Shown: one piece after another, positions 42,696 to 53,469 of the stretch
Numbering within the stretch: position 1 is the first letter of the stretch
Layout of the letters: each line of letters begins with the position of its first letter
Assembly: GCF_019649055.1 (NCBI RefSeq)
Contig: NW_026570470.1
Span: 1-64,000 of the forward strand
Direction: 5' to 3'
Length of the DNA: 64,000 bases
Origin: Paramacrobiotus metropolitanus
Taxonomy: Eukaryota > Tardigrada > Eutardigrada > Parachela > Macrobiotidae
The notes under the pieces: generated by a model
What the model was told of the DNA's origin: nothing
The model's input: only the letters and a program-made list of their open reading frames with translations
Database searches by the model: none
Program-made: the position numbers and the translations under genes

Positions 42696-43130
42696 TTACG
42701 GCTTAACACTGTTCGCTTCAAATTTAATTGGCTCTTTTGTTGTTATTCTGACATTTTGCCCTCTAATTCTCACCTGTGTTAGGATCCGAAGCTCTGGAGT
42801 TCTGATCCGCGTGGTAATTGGCATAAGTATCCGCGCTTCAACCTGCAAGAGGAAGAAGAAAGCAAGTCTAATGATAAACAGTAGCAACCGCGATTTCCTG
42901 CAGTAGACCCGCATGTTAATCAGCCTGGTTTTGGAGGACCGTTTGCTCATGAAGATCAGTGTTGTTTTCTTTCGTCTCCGCACGGTTATGCACATGGCGT
43001 TTAAGGGATATATCCGACCACAAGGCCTTTGACTTTGCGATGAATCTAAAAGAAAAATACGTTCCGATTCATCATTCCACGCATATGCGCTATTATGGAC
43101 GGCTGTATCAAATTGGTTAAAGCATGTCAA
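42696..43130 (-). CDS. ORF or exon set, unknown
   Basis: 144 codons open on the minus strand. A textbook acceptor (CTTTCTTCTTCCTCTTGCAG) at about 42849 and a donor (CTAACACAG|GTGAGA) at about 42779 would define a 69-nt in-frame internal exon, VEARILMPITTRIRTPELRI-LTQ. Unspliced, the pyrimidine tract is read as a hydrophobic segment (LLLFIIRLAFFFLL). I favour the exon view. Confidence 0.3.
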   Translation of the reverse strand: MTCFNQFDTAVHNSAYAWNDESERIFLLDSSQSQRPCGRIYPLNAMCITVRRRKKTTLIFMSKRSSKTRLINMRVYCRKSRLLLFIIRLAFFFLLQVEARILMPITTRIRTPELRILTQVRIRGQNVRITTKEPIKFEANSVKP

Positions 43131-43347
43131 TCGAGCGTTACAACAGATACGTTCATACCTTAAACATTGATGATAGGGATACGCCTTCCCATCATTTTAC
43201 GGGCAGATATCAGCCGTGAGCGCGTTGTGGCGCAGATCATGAGCTCGGCCGAAACTTTGAGATAAAGTTGTGGAAAACCCAGAAAGCATTCTAACCGCAG
43301 AGTGATTCAGTCCTGGCCAGAAAGGTGACGCAGGCGCTACAATCACG

Positions 43348-43572
43348 ATGAAGGACGCGTATGGAGAGTATCATTATTCGCCCAACTTTCAAACTGATTA
43401 CCACGAGTTGCGACTGCAAATGGAAGCAGATGGGCGCAACCGATTTATGGCACAAAAGCTGGAATTTGAAACCAAAGCTGAAAACCGTTGCGGTCCGCCA
43501 GCAGATGCGATGGCTCGTAAGCATCGCCATGGAGACCGTGACGATCGGGATGATATGCATGCCGTGGTTTGA
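43348..43572 (+). CDS. Hypothetical 74-aa charged protein
   Basis: ATG at 43348 (ATCACGATGAAGG). The product is MKDAYGEYHYSPNFQTDYHE… with Glu/Arg/Lys-rich helices and a His/Asp/Arg tail (KHRHGDRDDRDDMH). It ends at TGA. A second plus-strand frame is also open. No family recognised. Confidence 0.25.
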   Translation: MKDAYGEYHYSPNFQTDYHELRLQMEADGRNRFMAQKLEFETKAENRCGPPADAMARKHRHGDRDDRDDMHAVV

Positions 43573-44198
43573 ATGTGGACCGCAGGCACCTGCAAAGGCA
43601 AATTTAGTATTGGTTGTTGAGGTGTTGCTGTTTGTACAGATTTTTTTTAGTTTTAGGTAATAATAATACAGTTGCTTTTTGAGGTTTTTACCTGGTTTCA
43701 ACGATAATAAACATTTTCGTTGTTTTGAAATCTGAACGTTTTAGTGATATTCGAGTTCTCGCCGTGTACCGCACTGCAATCCATGGGTATTTACTTTATA
43801 CTGTTCTTTGGCTCACCGTTTCTGCCTACAGGCAGTCTTGTTACGAATCGTCAAATCCGCTTGTACGAGACAGAAACTTTTATTAAAAATCAATACAATA
43901 AAAAAAATCAGTAATGGGATCAGAATTTTCGAGGAAATTGAAACAAATCGAAGAACCAACGAAAGCTTCTTTCAACGGTTTAAATGCAGACTTGTGGTGT
44001 CGCTGTGCCAGCCGCCGTGTATGAGCTCAAATGGTAGGACAGCCTGCTCCGACTGCCGTGGGGCGGTTGAATCAAATCCGGTTTGGCTATCTGCATTTCC
44101 GTGTGCCGTCAGCTTTAAAGTCTAAACTTATGACTTTATTTTTTATCTGTGATCCTTCGGTCTTTATTGTGTAAACCGGATAATTTAAAATATTAAAG

Positions 44199-44614
44199 AT
44201 GGGGTCGATGGACGTTATTAATTCTGAGCATCGTCAGATGATTGAGAAAACCATACACGAAAAAGAACGCCGGGGATATGCACGGAATGAGGATGTGGAA
44301 GTGTTGGTTTACTAGGCGGAGAGCTTTGCACGCCTGAACGAACTTGTGTATCTGTGGCGCCAGTATGATGGCCAATATCTATCCATCGCGGAATTCCTGG
44401 CCCTACCTGAAAAGAAGATCCCTATTTTGGATGTTAAGAAAATGCAGCCAACCGGATCTCAGGCCTATTTGTTTGAGGCGGAATTTTGAATCCGTCTCCG
44501 GAGCTTAACTGTGTTAAGAACGGCTTTCTGCTGCAGCCCCGCACCTCTGTTCGCATTACTGCAGCGAACAACATCCATGCGGAAACGAGCAAGATCGTAT
44601 GTGTGCGCGTTTAA
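44199..44614 (+). pseudogene. Unknown ~138-aa protein with one stop and one frameshift
   Basis: ATG at 44199; SMDVINSEHRQMIEKTIHEK…VEVLVY, TAG at 44313-44315, then in the same frame AESFARLNELVYLWRQYDGQ YLSIAEFLALPEKKIP…AYLFEAEF, TGA at 44487. The -1 frame from 44486 continues NPSPELNCVKNGFLLQPRTS…CVRV to TAA at 44612. Both halves are strongly coding-like. The shift is at a TTTT run. No family recognised. Confidence 0.5.
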
Positions 44615-44782
44615 ATGTTAGCATTTAAAATAAACTGAGAATTTGTAACCTGTGTGTGTTTGTATGTGCGAGCACCTATTAATACTATGTAATGTAAAGC
44701 GACTTCACAACTGAGTGATTTTCGTTAATCTATTCAGCAGCGCTAGAAAAACAACAATCGCAGCGGAAAGCCAATTAACGAA

Positions 44783-45342
44783 CTACATTTCCAATTCCGC
44801 AGAATCCTCGGACCACAAGTTGCCACATGATACATCTCCCAATCCGGATACACGAATAAAAACAATTACAAGCAAATAAACAGTAGTTCACTGCGAATTT
44901 TAAGTTTACCTTCCAATGCCTGGACGGCGCTTGCCATTTCTTCCAAAACCTTGGTGGATTCCTCTTCAAATTCTGTTGATAAAACAAAACAAGTTAGAAA
45001 GCATGAAATAAGTACTAGCGAGAAACCACAGCTTTCAGAATCATTACCTATATCGAAAACATATAATTCCGGTTCCTTCTTGTTGCTGAAATCCTCCTGG
45101 ATGAGGTGCCCGGTAACATCGATGTGGATGTTGGGAAACAGCAGCTCCAACGCTTCTCGGCTGGACGAACTACGGGTGATCGGGTTGATCCCGACGTCCA
45201 GCATCCAGAGGCGTGTTCTGGATCGGCCGGAAGTCGTCCGCCGACTCAAACAAGTTATCTGGATGGTGCAATTGTCGAAGGGAACGGCAATTCCGGAGAG
45301 CCTCCAAGGCTGACCCGGAGCGTTGACCACCAGGTACAGCAT
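44783..45342 (-). CDS. Three-exon gene, 136 aa, unknown family
   Basis: Exon 1 45342-45048, intron 75 bp (GTAATG…TCAACAG), exon 2 44972-44910, intron 44909-44836 (GTAAAC…GGGAG), exon 3 44835-44783. All phases close to 136 codons plus TAG. Product: MLYLVVNAPGQPWRLSGIAV…, a middle region ending LFPNIHIDVTGHLIQEDFSN, then FEEESTKVLEEMASAVQALE and EDVSCGNLWSEDSAELEM. Acidic C-terminal helix, no signal peptide. Exon 1 is GC-rich against AT-rich flanks and is open in two plus-strand frames as well, so its frame is less sure than those of exons 2 and 3; upstream exons are possible. Confidence 0.5.
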
Positions 45343-45508
45343 TTATAGCTTCGCTTTACCGGGAAGGTTGGCCAACGATGTAAGGCCGCACTTGGCCGCT
45401 GTGATAGACCTGTAAAATTACTCTACACTTATTTACGCACCGGTGGAGGACAGGATTCCACACAATTGGTGCACGAGCAGGGCACGGTGCTGTCGTCGGG
45501 CACTTCTG

Positions 45509-45561
45509 TACATAAAAAGACGGGAAACGAGCACCCACGGAACATAAAAAGACGAGCACCC
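45509..45561. repeat. Small tandem duplication
   Basis: ACATAAAAAGACG…GAGCACCCACGG is present twice in tandem, the first copy with a 6-bp insertion. Confidence 0.8.
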
Positions 45562-45654
45562 ACGGGAAACTTTTACCTTTAGGAATTTGCAGTAAATTTT
45601 TACTCCAACTAGAGCATGAAGGTTCAATGACGTCTGAAGTAGTGCTGCCGAAAT

Positions 45655-46515
45655 TCAGTGTTTTATAGTCAGTAACATTTTTAGAAAAGGTGGGGGGATA
45701 ATATTCTCGACTGTAGGTTGATTAATAAATTCATCAGCAAGTTTGCCAGAAGTTTTTATTTTATTATCGGTCTGGCCCGAATCTCCTCCTTCTAGATTAA
45801 AAACGTTTTGAAATAAACAACCATTAGTAGATTTTTTACAGTTTTGTTGTGCTGAATTTCCGACTTGGCTTAATTTCTTACAAGAATTTTTCGTTTCATT
45901 TTTGAAAATAATATTTTTACTTTTACCTATACAAGATCGACATGGACCTTTCTTCATAAAGTAAAGTCGATTCTTTCTGTGGTCAGATATTATTTTAGCA
46001 GCATAAAAGAAGTCTTTACCTAAGAATATTAGCTTATTCAAGTTTGGATTATCTATAACGGCGCTGTGGACTTTTAAAGCACGCCCTGCAAGACCTACGT
46101 CTAATGATGTGCCGTTGACAGGGCTCTTAGCATGACCAAAAAACCTTTTTAAGAGCCCTTTCCATTCTTCAGACTGCATTTTCAACATTTTAAGTAATTT
46201 AGAGTTAACGATTGAAGGTCCTGAAGATCGAAACAGCCTTGGTAGGTTTCCGGTAGGATAGAAACCTGGTTAGTCATAAAGGTTTTCTGAGTATATTTGC
46301 AGGCGCCATACCCAACATTATACGTGGCTGGAACATTTACTGTTGTCTCCTAAAGATCGGAAAAGAAATAATCGTCGAGCTCCATCACGTTTGCATTCCG
46401 ACGTTGCCCTGCCATAACTGGAATGCGCGGCTGAGACTTTGAACGATTTTCACGATAGTTAATTTGGTAGTGGTGGGTGGTTTGGCCACAGTTAAAACAT
46501 ACCGGCCTTCCATCG
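45655..46515 (-). mobile_element. Ty3/gypsy zinc knuckle and dead aspartic protease, minus strand
   Basis: At about 46515-46440 the minus strand reads GRPVCFNCGQTTHHYQINY, a CCHC knuckle whose last Cys is lost, and further on AGQRRNANVMELDDYFFSDL. Downstream, LFRSSGPSIVNSKLLKML aligns with the retropepsin active-site block, but the catalytic Asp of D(T/S)GAS is gone; then DVGLAGRALKVHSAVIDNPN and LIFLGKDFF (the ILG.DFL flap partner) are in normal order. The frame is open to 45655. Order and spacing fit a gypsy gag-pro junction. The missing Asp means no protease activity. Confidence 0.6.
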
Positions 46516-46625
46516 CTTGTCCGGGAAGGAATTTAACGATTTCTTAAAAATTGTCTAACACGACCGCCGTAATCAGGATTTTGATGGCACGGCACGTGGT
46601 AGTTTCAGAACGGCACCTTAGAGAC

Positions 46626-47198
46626 CTAAAAGAGAAAATCCGTCGTCGGGACAAATAAGTCACCTGTTATGAAAATGATGTCGCCGGAAGAGAAATCGGA
46701 AGAGGCCAGCGGACGCGGTATGCGGCATTCGTTTACCAATAATACTTGCGCAGAATCAGTTTGGATATCAAAAGGCGAAAACCTGAGCGCGGGCAGACCG
46801 CGGGGACTGTGCTGAATGAGGATCGTAGATTCGTGTATCGATGCTCTTCCCAGTGTCAGATGTCTATTGTAAATATGTATTTCAAAAATGTGCCGCCGCT
46901 TTCTAGGCAAACGGCACCAAAGGTCACATCGATGAGTGCAAGTCAAAACAGAACCACAAATAGGCAAATGTTTTGAAGCGGATGATTGCTGATCGTACTC
47001 CCGGTATGGCTTCCCGCACGGTATAATTCTCAGTACTGAAATTTGGAAAAGCTTGTGCTTCAATATCTGATATAATGGACGCGAAGAATGTTGCTTTGCA
47101 ACTTCATTCGAAACAGTTTCCTTCACTAGTGGTAATTTCCTTAGTTGACAATTTAGCGCCTTCGAATCTTGCAAAAATGATCTGTTCACCAATGGCAA
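46626..47198 (-). other. Long ambiguous ORF upstream of the zinc knuckle
   Basis: 190 minus-strand codons without a recognisable domain. Its position 5' of the knuckle would fit Gag, but the composition does not convince me, and plus-strand frames over the same bases read equally well (MKMMSPEEKSEEASGRGMRH at about 46669; EDRRFVYRCSSQCQMSIVNM at about 46820). Strand unresolved. Confidence 0.2.
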
Positions 47199-47921
47199 CC
47201 AGCCGCTGAATCCAGGTCGAGACCCGGAACTATAATGTTATTCTCTCTAGGAAGCATACTGCCATGAAACACAGATCGGAAAAGATAATGCCACTGCTTT
47301 ATTGAAGTGCTTCATTCAGTCATACAAAAAAACCAACATAAAAACCGAGTAATTGTACGTAATACTATTCTATTGGTTCGACCGCTGAATGATTTTAGCG
47401 AGTACATGGCTCCAACTGATACATTTTCACAAGTTGTACATAGGCATTAATGGATGCAATCATTCCCACTGCGCCGTAATTTTCTAGGAACAAGGAGGCT
47501 GATGATATCATTATTAATATGCAGAGTATAAATGCAAAGTTATACCTGTTATTCATATTGAGAAGTTACAAGCTGTTCGTCAAAATTAGCAAAGGAATAT
47601 GGTTCGGAAGCGAATCTGTGTATGTTATCCGTCCGTAAGATAGTACTGGCATTTTAAAAACATTTACTAACTCTCCCACTTTCACGTCGACTAACAGGTC
47701 CAAAGCTTGAGATTCGATGTGTCCGTTAAAAAAAACACGTGTGGATCGAAATGTCTACTCACGCTTAAGCTTAACTGCTTTGCTCAAATCGACTATCCTG
47801 TCATGGGTATAATATTATACAGCATAATTCATAGCATGACTGCCATTATCATTTACAGAAAAAAATGTGAGCGGAGCATAAACCAAATTCCGCTCTCAAA
47901 ATATGCTAGCGCCTGTGTTTT

Positions 47922-48144
47922 ATGGACGAAGAATGTGTTCGTTCGGTGGCTACCGCAAGAGGGGAAATCCACGGCCTGGCCAGCAATTGTGCAATCTCTG
48001 GAAAGCAACTTGATCCGGAGAGATTGGCGAAAGTTCAAAGTAGGTGCATTATTTTTGTACTATTATTAGTTTCGTGACGTAAAATTTATATTTGCAGATA
48101 AAGAAATGTTATTTTGTTATAGCACTGTGAGACAATTACTGTAA
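47922..48144 (+). CDS. Possible two-exon 54-aa ORF
   Basis: ATG at 47922. Exon 1 to 48039 reads MDEECVRSVATARGEIHGLA then SNCAISGKQLDPERLAKVQ; intron 48040-48097 (58 bp, GTAGGT…TTTGCAG); exon 2 NKEMLFCYSTVRQLL-stop, phases close. A second frame (47707-48069) is open without splicing and is the alternative. Unknown. Confidence 0.25.
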
Positions 48145-49089
48145 AGAGCAATCGATCCAACGGACGCCAAATGACTTTACACACGCCATTAAAACCCAAA
48201 TTGACGAGTGCATAAAGGAAGCGAAAGCCTTGAAGAAAGCCACCCAAATGAAACACAATCAGTCTCTCTGAAAAATTTGATAACATGGTGCGATTACTTA
48301 CATGTAGTCTACGTGTTATGTTGGTAATGGTTTACGCTTACATTATACCACCGCAAGGTCATCCCATTCTCTGTTATCTGATCACGCGTTTTCGCCGTTC
48401 CCATGAAGACGTATGCTGCAGTTTTCGGAATTTCGGGTACGGATTACGTTCCCATCATGTTTCGCAGGGAAGACGAAGTCCATCTGAACTATTTGAATCC
48501 GGGACATCGCTTTAAAATCTTTGCTATCTTGCTTCGCGTATTCCACCAGTTTCCGCAATGAATATCGAGTGTGCTTAACGAGGATTTTGTAGAGCTATAC
48601 GCTTTTTTGTGGTCCCACTTTCCGGCAGGCAGATCTGCCGTTACTATTTCGATTTGTGGGAATATTGTTTGAGTAAAGTTCAAGGTAAAAATGACTTTTA
48701 TCAGTATTTCTTGATCACTTCACAGCAGTTTTGATTGTAGTACACCAAGAAAGGGAACAAATTCTCGTTACTGCAAAGAAACGCGCGCAAGTATAAATTT
48801 ACGCTATCTAAATCCAGTCTGCTAGGAGTGTAACAGCCCCCACATTTGCATCCAGGAGCAGCAAAGCATACAATCTGGATGTTCTATTCCCAGATAGGGA
48901 AGCCGGCTGTTACGCGACATCGCACAGTGTACTCGCCAGTTACAGTTAAACATGTCGATTTCCGGCTTAACCAAGGGATACTGGTTCTGGACATATGTGA
49001 ATGGCGCCGCCTCGTAAGTGAAGAACGTTATTTTCTGTGAGCTGGAATAAAAGTACTTATCGTTTTTTAAAGTCGGTGTTTAAGATTGC

Positions 49090-49377
49090 ATGGCTGCAGC
49101 ACTGTCAATGCAGCGGTTAGACATGGCACTAGACATTAGAAGCACTTTACTAGCCATGTTGATGCACGCGCATTTACCACCAGTGGTAGTTTTTATTGTA
49201 AGTATTATTATTATTATGAAACAAATAATATACGCTAAAAACTTGCCAAATTCAGCGGACTGCCGAGTTCAACCAACGGTCCGGGTAGTTCCGGAGGAAG
49301 GCAGGACCTCGCCGGTTCGCTCAGCGCGCGGAGTGGAGGGTGCCGACGGCTTGCTACGTCAATACTCAGTTATGTAG
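49090..49377 (+). CDS. Hypothetical small membrane protein, 95 aa
   Basis: ATG in the context GATTGCATGGCTG. N-terminal helix MAAALSMQRLDMALDIRSTL, a hydrophobic segment VVVFIVSIIIIMKQIIYA (about 37-54) suited to one membrane span, then a polar basic tail (VVPEEGRTSPVRSARGVEG). A GTAAGT…TTCAG pair (49198-49255) could be a 58-bp intron, but splicing it leads to an early stop, so I keep the continuous frame. Confidence 0.35.
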   Translation: MAAALSMQRLDMALDIRSTLLAMLMHAHLPPVVVFIVSIIIIMKQIIYAKNLPNSADCRVQPTVRVVPEEGRTSPVRSARGVEGADGLLRQYSVM

Positions 49378-49384
49378 AGTTGAC

Positions 49385-49636
49385 GTCAACACATCCAACA
49401 GTTTAGGAATTATTGCGCGAATACCATTATTGCCGGTAACGCAGCCATCACACGTTATAATTAATAGTGATGCTAATCAATTCACTTTTCACAGTTATGC
49501 CCAAGTTGAAGAAGCCTATGATCTCTTAAACCGTTGGAGCATGGCGCAACGGCACCAGATTATTGATTATAGGACCGCTAGAGGCTTTATGTCCAAAATG
49601 ATCAGGCACAACTTCCGTAAATTACGTGAACCATAA
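49385..49636 (+). CDS. Possible 3' exon, unknown
   Basis: A coherent plus-strand frame (SNSLGIIARIPLLPVTQPSH, NQFTFHSYAQVEEAYDLLNR, then a basic RTARGFMSKMIRHNFRKLRE) ends at TAA. TCAATACTCAG at about 49370 is a plausible acceptor. It may be an alternative 3' end of the gene at 49090 or an independent fragment. Confidence 0.3.
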   Translation, partial: VNTSNSLGIIARIPLLPVTQPSHVIINSDANQFTFHSYAQVEEAYDLLNRWSMAQRHQIIDYRTARGFMSKMIRHNFRKLREP

Positions 49637-49675
49637 AAATTTGGCTGGTGACTTCCAAGCAAAATATACGAGACA

Positions 49676-49866
49676 TATATGAGGAATTCTTATATTACAC
49701 CCAGAAGGATATATGAGGAATTCTTATATTACGCCCAGAAGGTTTCTTCATATGCAGCATTTTCATAGTGGAATAGCTCAGGAACCTAGTCCAATCTTTC
49801 AGGGAAAAAGATATAAAAAGCAAGATATTGGATATATCAGATATATCCAAAGCAAGATATTGGATG
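49676..49866. repeat. Two short tandem duplications
   Basis: ATATATGAGGAATTCTTATA…CCAGAAGG (34 bp) is duplicated at about 49676-49743 with one base difference. AGCAAGATATTGGATATATC…CCA (31 bp) is partly duplicated at about 49820-49866. Confidence 0.8.
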
Positions 49867-50348
49867 GAATTAGGGTTACCTTCCTGGAATTGTTTTTGGG
49901 CATTCATGTCGCCACTCGCCAGAGATGATCAAGGATCTGTAGAAACCTGGAACCGCTGTCAAAGAAGAAATCCCCATAAAAGTTCGCTTTAAAAAACATC
50001 TGTCTGCCGTTTAATAAAGCGTTAGTGTTGGCTTGGAGTTTACAGAAATTGTCATCTGCAGGTTTTATAGCTCACTAATTGCATTCTGTTTTTGCTTTGC
50101 TGATGCTTTGTACGAGTACATAAGGTAATGGATAAATTTAGAACCGGCAATTCGAATGCTGTGTTACTAAAAGCTGATCGGAAAGCCAAATTGACTGGTA
50201 CGCAAACGGTCTCGGTTGAGATGTTTAACCAGAAATCTGGTGGTGACGGCATTTTCGAAATAAAGTTTAATCCGTAGTCGAAGAACAGCTGCGCGCGACA
50301 ACGAGGCAATGTGGATTAGCCCGAATTATAAGCGCGAAAGTTAGCGAG

Positions 50349-51305
50349 TTAACCTCAGAAGGTTACATTGCTAAAGCGTTCTCTGCTCTCTTCTCTTTTG
50401 GGAGCTCTGATTTAAGATCACCGAGGCAGCGCACTGTTTCTCCACATGATTACTTTCAACTTCTTATGCACTACAGAGGTGGAAGATTTGCCAAGTATAG
50501 TTGTTTCTGGTATTTTGCATACAATAGCATCACCCGTTGGACTGTGCTCAAGCAAAGCAGTTTGTTTATCAACATAAAGGGCGACCGCAACAGACCCATG
50601 ACGATGCAAGAGCTGAAAGGGCTCTCTAAACAGGATTCAGAGACCCTGGTATAAAGCGTTATGTATATTGGTGCCACAATAAGAGGGACGCCCCAATTAT
50701 GGTGGACGAAACGCCAAGAACTGTGGGCTATCATGGATCAGCTTGGTCTAACCAACGTTTTCATCACCTTTAGTGCTGCTGACCAGCAGAGACAAGAGCT
50801 GAGCTTATGATAATCAGGCGAATTTGGCTCGTACATTAAAATACCCATAACGGAAAGAAGAAAAACCCAGTAGTGGTTGCTTGGTTTTTTCAAAAGAGAC
50901 TGGAATTTTCTTCGAAGAATCTTTGATTCCACTTTTAACATCAGGGTTAACTGGGGACGCAATGAAGATCAACACAGTGGTTCCTTACATTATTACGGTT
51001 TCTTCTGGCTAGAAAACGCCCCATCGGCAAAGTTAATGGACAGCAAGAACCAACGGGAACTCAAAGAAGTAGCTGATGATTTCAACAGGCATATAACAGC
51101 TATTCGTGATGTTAATTTTGTGAGCAAAACATTGAGGTTCATCCCTGTGCGCTTCCGCCTAAAGCGGTTAATGACTCGGCAGAAGATCTTTATACGCTTC
51201 TCGACAATACTCGACGGCACACAATGCAGGCAACTACTACATGCACTTGTCCGCGGAGGTGAACTTGTCTGCCGGTTCAGGTTTCGCCGAAAAGTACGGG
51301 ATTGA
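50349..51305 (+). mobile_element. Helitron Rep (Helitron-like N plus HUH region) fragment
   Basis: In order on plus: EGYIAKAFSALFSFGSSDL, YFQLLMHYRGGRFAKYSCFW, FAYNSITRW, an in-frame TAA at 50652, IRGTPQLWWTKRQELWAIMD, QLGLTNVFITFSAADQQ, a shifted NPVVVAWFFQKRLEF, DQHSGSLHYYGFFWLENAP, VADDFNRHITAIRD, a shifted IEVHPCALPPKAV, and CRFRFRRK. These match the N-terminal Helitron domain and the Rep block (normally RGS.H.H…WL..AP). The HUH motif is degraded (second His is Tyr). Stops and frameshifts make it a dead rolling-circle transposon. No helicase follows. Confidence 0.8.
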
Positions 51306-51785
51306 GGAAGTTTTGCGAGATGAACAAGCATCCCCGTCAGCCACCGTGACATTGTTCACTGCCTTTACGTCTACTCACAGCCGCCAAAAATAGTGCACAA
51401 TGAGGTATTAGCGTAGTAATAAGAAGCCTTTGTCTATGTGCATTCAGCGTGAAAAACGTGTCAGAGGGAGCATGTTCTCAAACGTATCTGTAGAGTCTAA
51501 GTGCGAGTTTTCCGTATTGATTCGAAGAAAAGCCCGTTGTGATACAGAGACCAAGGAAGTTGTGGAGGGGCTTGGTTTATTGCACAAATGCGGTATCCTG
51601 GAGCCGCTGTGAATAAGCTCCAGGACAAAGTTACTGAAGCGTTAATTAGGCGCCGAACAAATGGGGGCTTGTTCGTACTTATAGGCTTGCTTCCACTTAA
51701 TTCCGGAGCATATGGCTCTAGGTAATACGATCGTCAAGCTGAGACCGAGTTAATCTTACGATTCTGGCGTGCCCATAATTTCTGA

Positions 51786-51956
51786 GACATTATTATTAAT
51801 AATAATTTTAAAGACGGCCTCGGGTACGCCAAGATACCAACTGGATACTACACCGCAGTACCTACTTTGAGCCAAATGTATTTAACGATACCATCTACCC
51901 GTCCACGCTGGAAAGATGACTTAAACCGAATGCGAACATGCGCTTTCGACGCTTGA
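51786..51956 (+). CDS. Short ORF, unknown
   Basis: 56 codons without an ATG at the start (DIIINNNFKDGLGYAKIPTG, YYTAVPTLSQMYLTIP…), ending TGA. The IPTGYY wording recalls N-terminal strands of some virus-like Maverick/Polinton proteins, but a single short match is not evidence. No other Polinton gene was found. Confidence 0.15.
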   Translation, partial: DIIINNNFKDGLGYAKIPTGYYTAVPTLSQMYLTIPSTRPRWKDDLNRMRTCAFDA

Positions 51957-52228
51957 ACTATACTTTAGGATTTCGCTCCTGCCTTATTTGCCATCTGTAT
52001 AAACAAGAAGTAGAACGTACCTTGGCTGCCATTTTGTTCGCTTGTTTCTCGACACTGCTACATGCTCCTGAAAGCAACTCGGCTATGGTATCCATATTCC
52101 ATCCAGAAGCTATTCCATCCCGAACGTCCCAAAACAGGTGGAGGTAGGCGTAAAGGCGCCTATGGTCGTCACTAACGCGAAAAGGATTATCGGCTTTGTA
52201 ATGTCACTTGTATACATTGCTCTATATC

Positions 52229-53001
52229 CATTCGTAAGATGTCCCTGAAACGGCACCTCCGGAAGTCGTGAAGCGCAAGCCAGCCAGGGACTCCGAAGAT
52301 CGGATCCGGATGCCAGCCTTCCAATCACAGCCACTCTCGGAATCCGATGAATTAGCCAAGAACTCCGGAGCAAAAAGAAATTTTGAGATGTAACTGTGGT
52401 TTTGCAGCAAATGTTCTTATAGCGAAGAATAGTGCCAGTAGCACTCTAGCTTTCCGGTAGTGCTCTGACTGCCGTAAGAAGACGGCGGAGCTGTTGCTAG
52501 GCTTGAGTGAGTCCAATTCCAGTAAGATAGATGACTGTGGAATGGGGTTTTGTTCACGTAATCATAGTACAGAAACAAGACAAAGAAATTCCGATGACAC
52601 AGCAGACCTTGCGCTAAAGAAGCTAATGCATTTAAGTTGCTGTTTGCATTAAAAACGAACTGCTGAACTGACGTTCTCGTAGCTTTCTATGTGTTTCACG
52701 TCCCTAACCCATACATTTTTATGGCTTGTTCGGTGAATTTACGTGGCATCTTCAAATTTTCTTTGGTCGTCGTTTTTATCACAAATTTTTTAAGCATTCA
52801 GAAAATCGTTTAAAACGAATTGAAAATTTCCCAGACTCTCTCCCTCACATAGTTAGACCTCACTATCAGCTGAACCGCGACGGTCAACCCGTAAACGATT
52901 TAAAAGATGCAGTGCACTGGCCTACACCTTTTGCTGGATACCAGTTCTGCCGTAACGACGGTATCACTGGAAATCACCTAGCAACTCCATATGGTTCGTG
53001 A
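52229..53001 (+). other. Two exon-like fragments, unknown
   Basis: 52229-52392 reads PETAPPEVVKRKPARDSEDR, IRMPAFQSQPLSESDELAKN and stops, a plausible polar C terminus without a start. 52726-53001 ends with a coherent stretch (RPHYQLNRDGQPVNDLKDAV, HWPTPFAGYQFCRNDG) after a TTAAGCATTCAG acceptor-like site. Neither has a known domain. Confidence 0.2.
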
Positions 53002-53469
53002 CATTGACCGTACGGACGTCTAAACTCAACGAAGTGCGTCCGGTCATCTTTTTATAACACCTGGGTCTGTTTATCTTGAATTACTCATTCGCTTCGCTTT
53101 AGAGATAGGACATTTTAGAGATAGGACTTCAAATAGATGCACAAAGAAGTAGAACGTAGAAGTAGAAGACATAGTTGTGAAGAAGTACTACGATCTGCAC
53201 CTTAACTGGCGTGTGCTGTGGGGAAGCCCAACAAGCTCGCGCTCATCGATGGACCATATATTACTGTAATGCCAAGTGAATTCCGCACTTTTTCGTACAG
53301 CATGCTGGACAAGCGCTGTATGGACAGCTTTAGTGTTCAGTAGGTTCACTGTCTAGGGGCTTATGAACTGGCTGAACAAGCAGTTTCAAATAATTCATAT
53401 TCAGTAGTACGTGCGGGTACGACAAAGCTGTTCGAGTTAGATAATACGTAATACAGTTCGCAACTTTGC

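Noticed and set aside
46626-47198. 190-codon minus ORF as a clear Gag
   Set aside because: Position fits but no Gag motif is visible and plus-strand frames over the same bases look equally coding.
51786-51956. Possible Maverick/Polinton structural protein
   Set aside because: Only a short IPTGYY-like match; no polymerase B, packaging ATPase, protease or capsid-like frame anywhere in the window.
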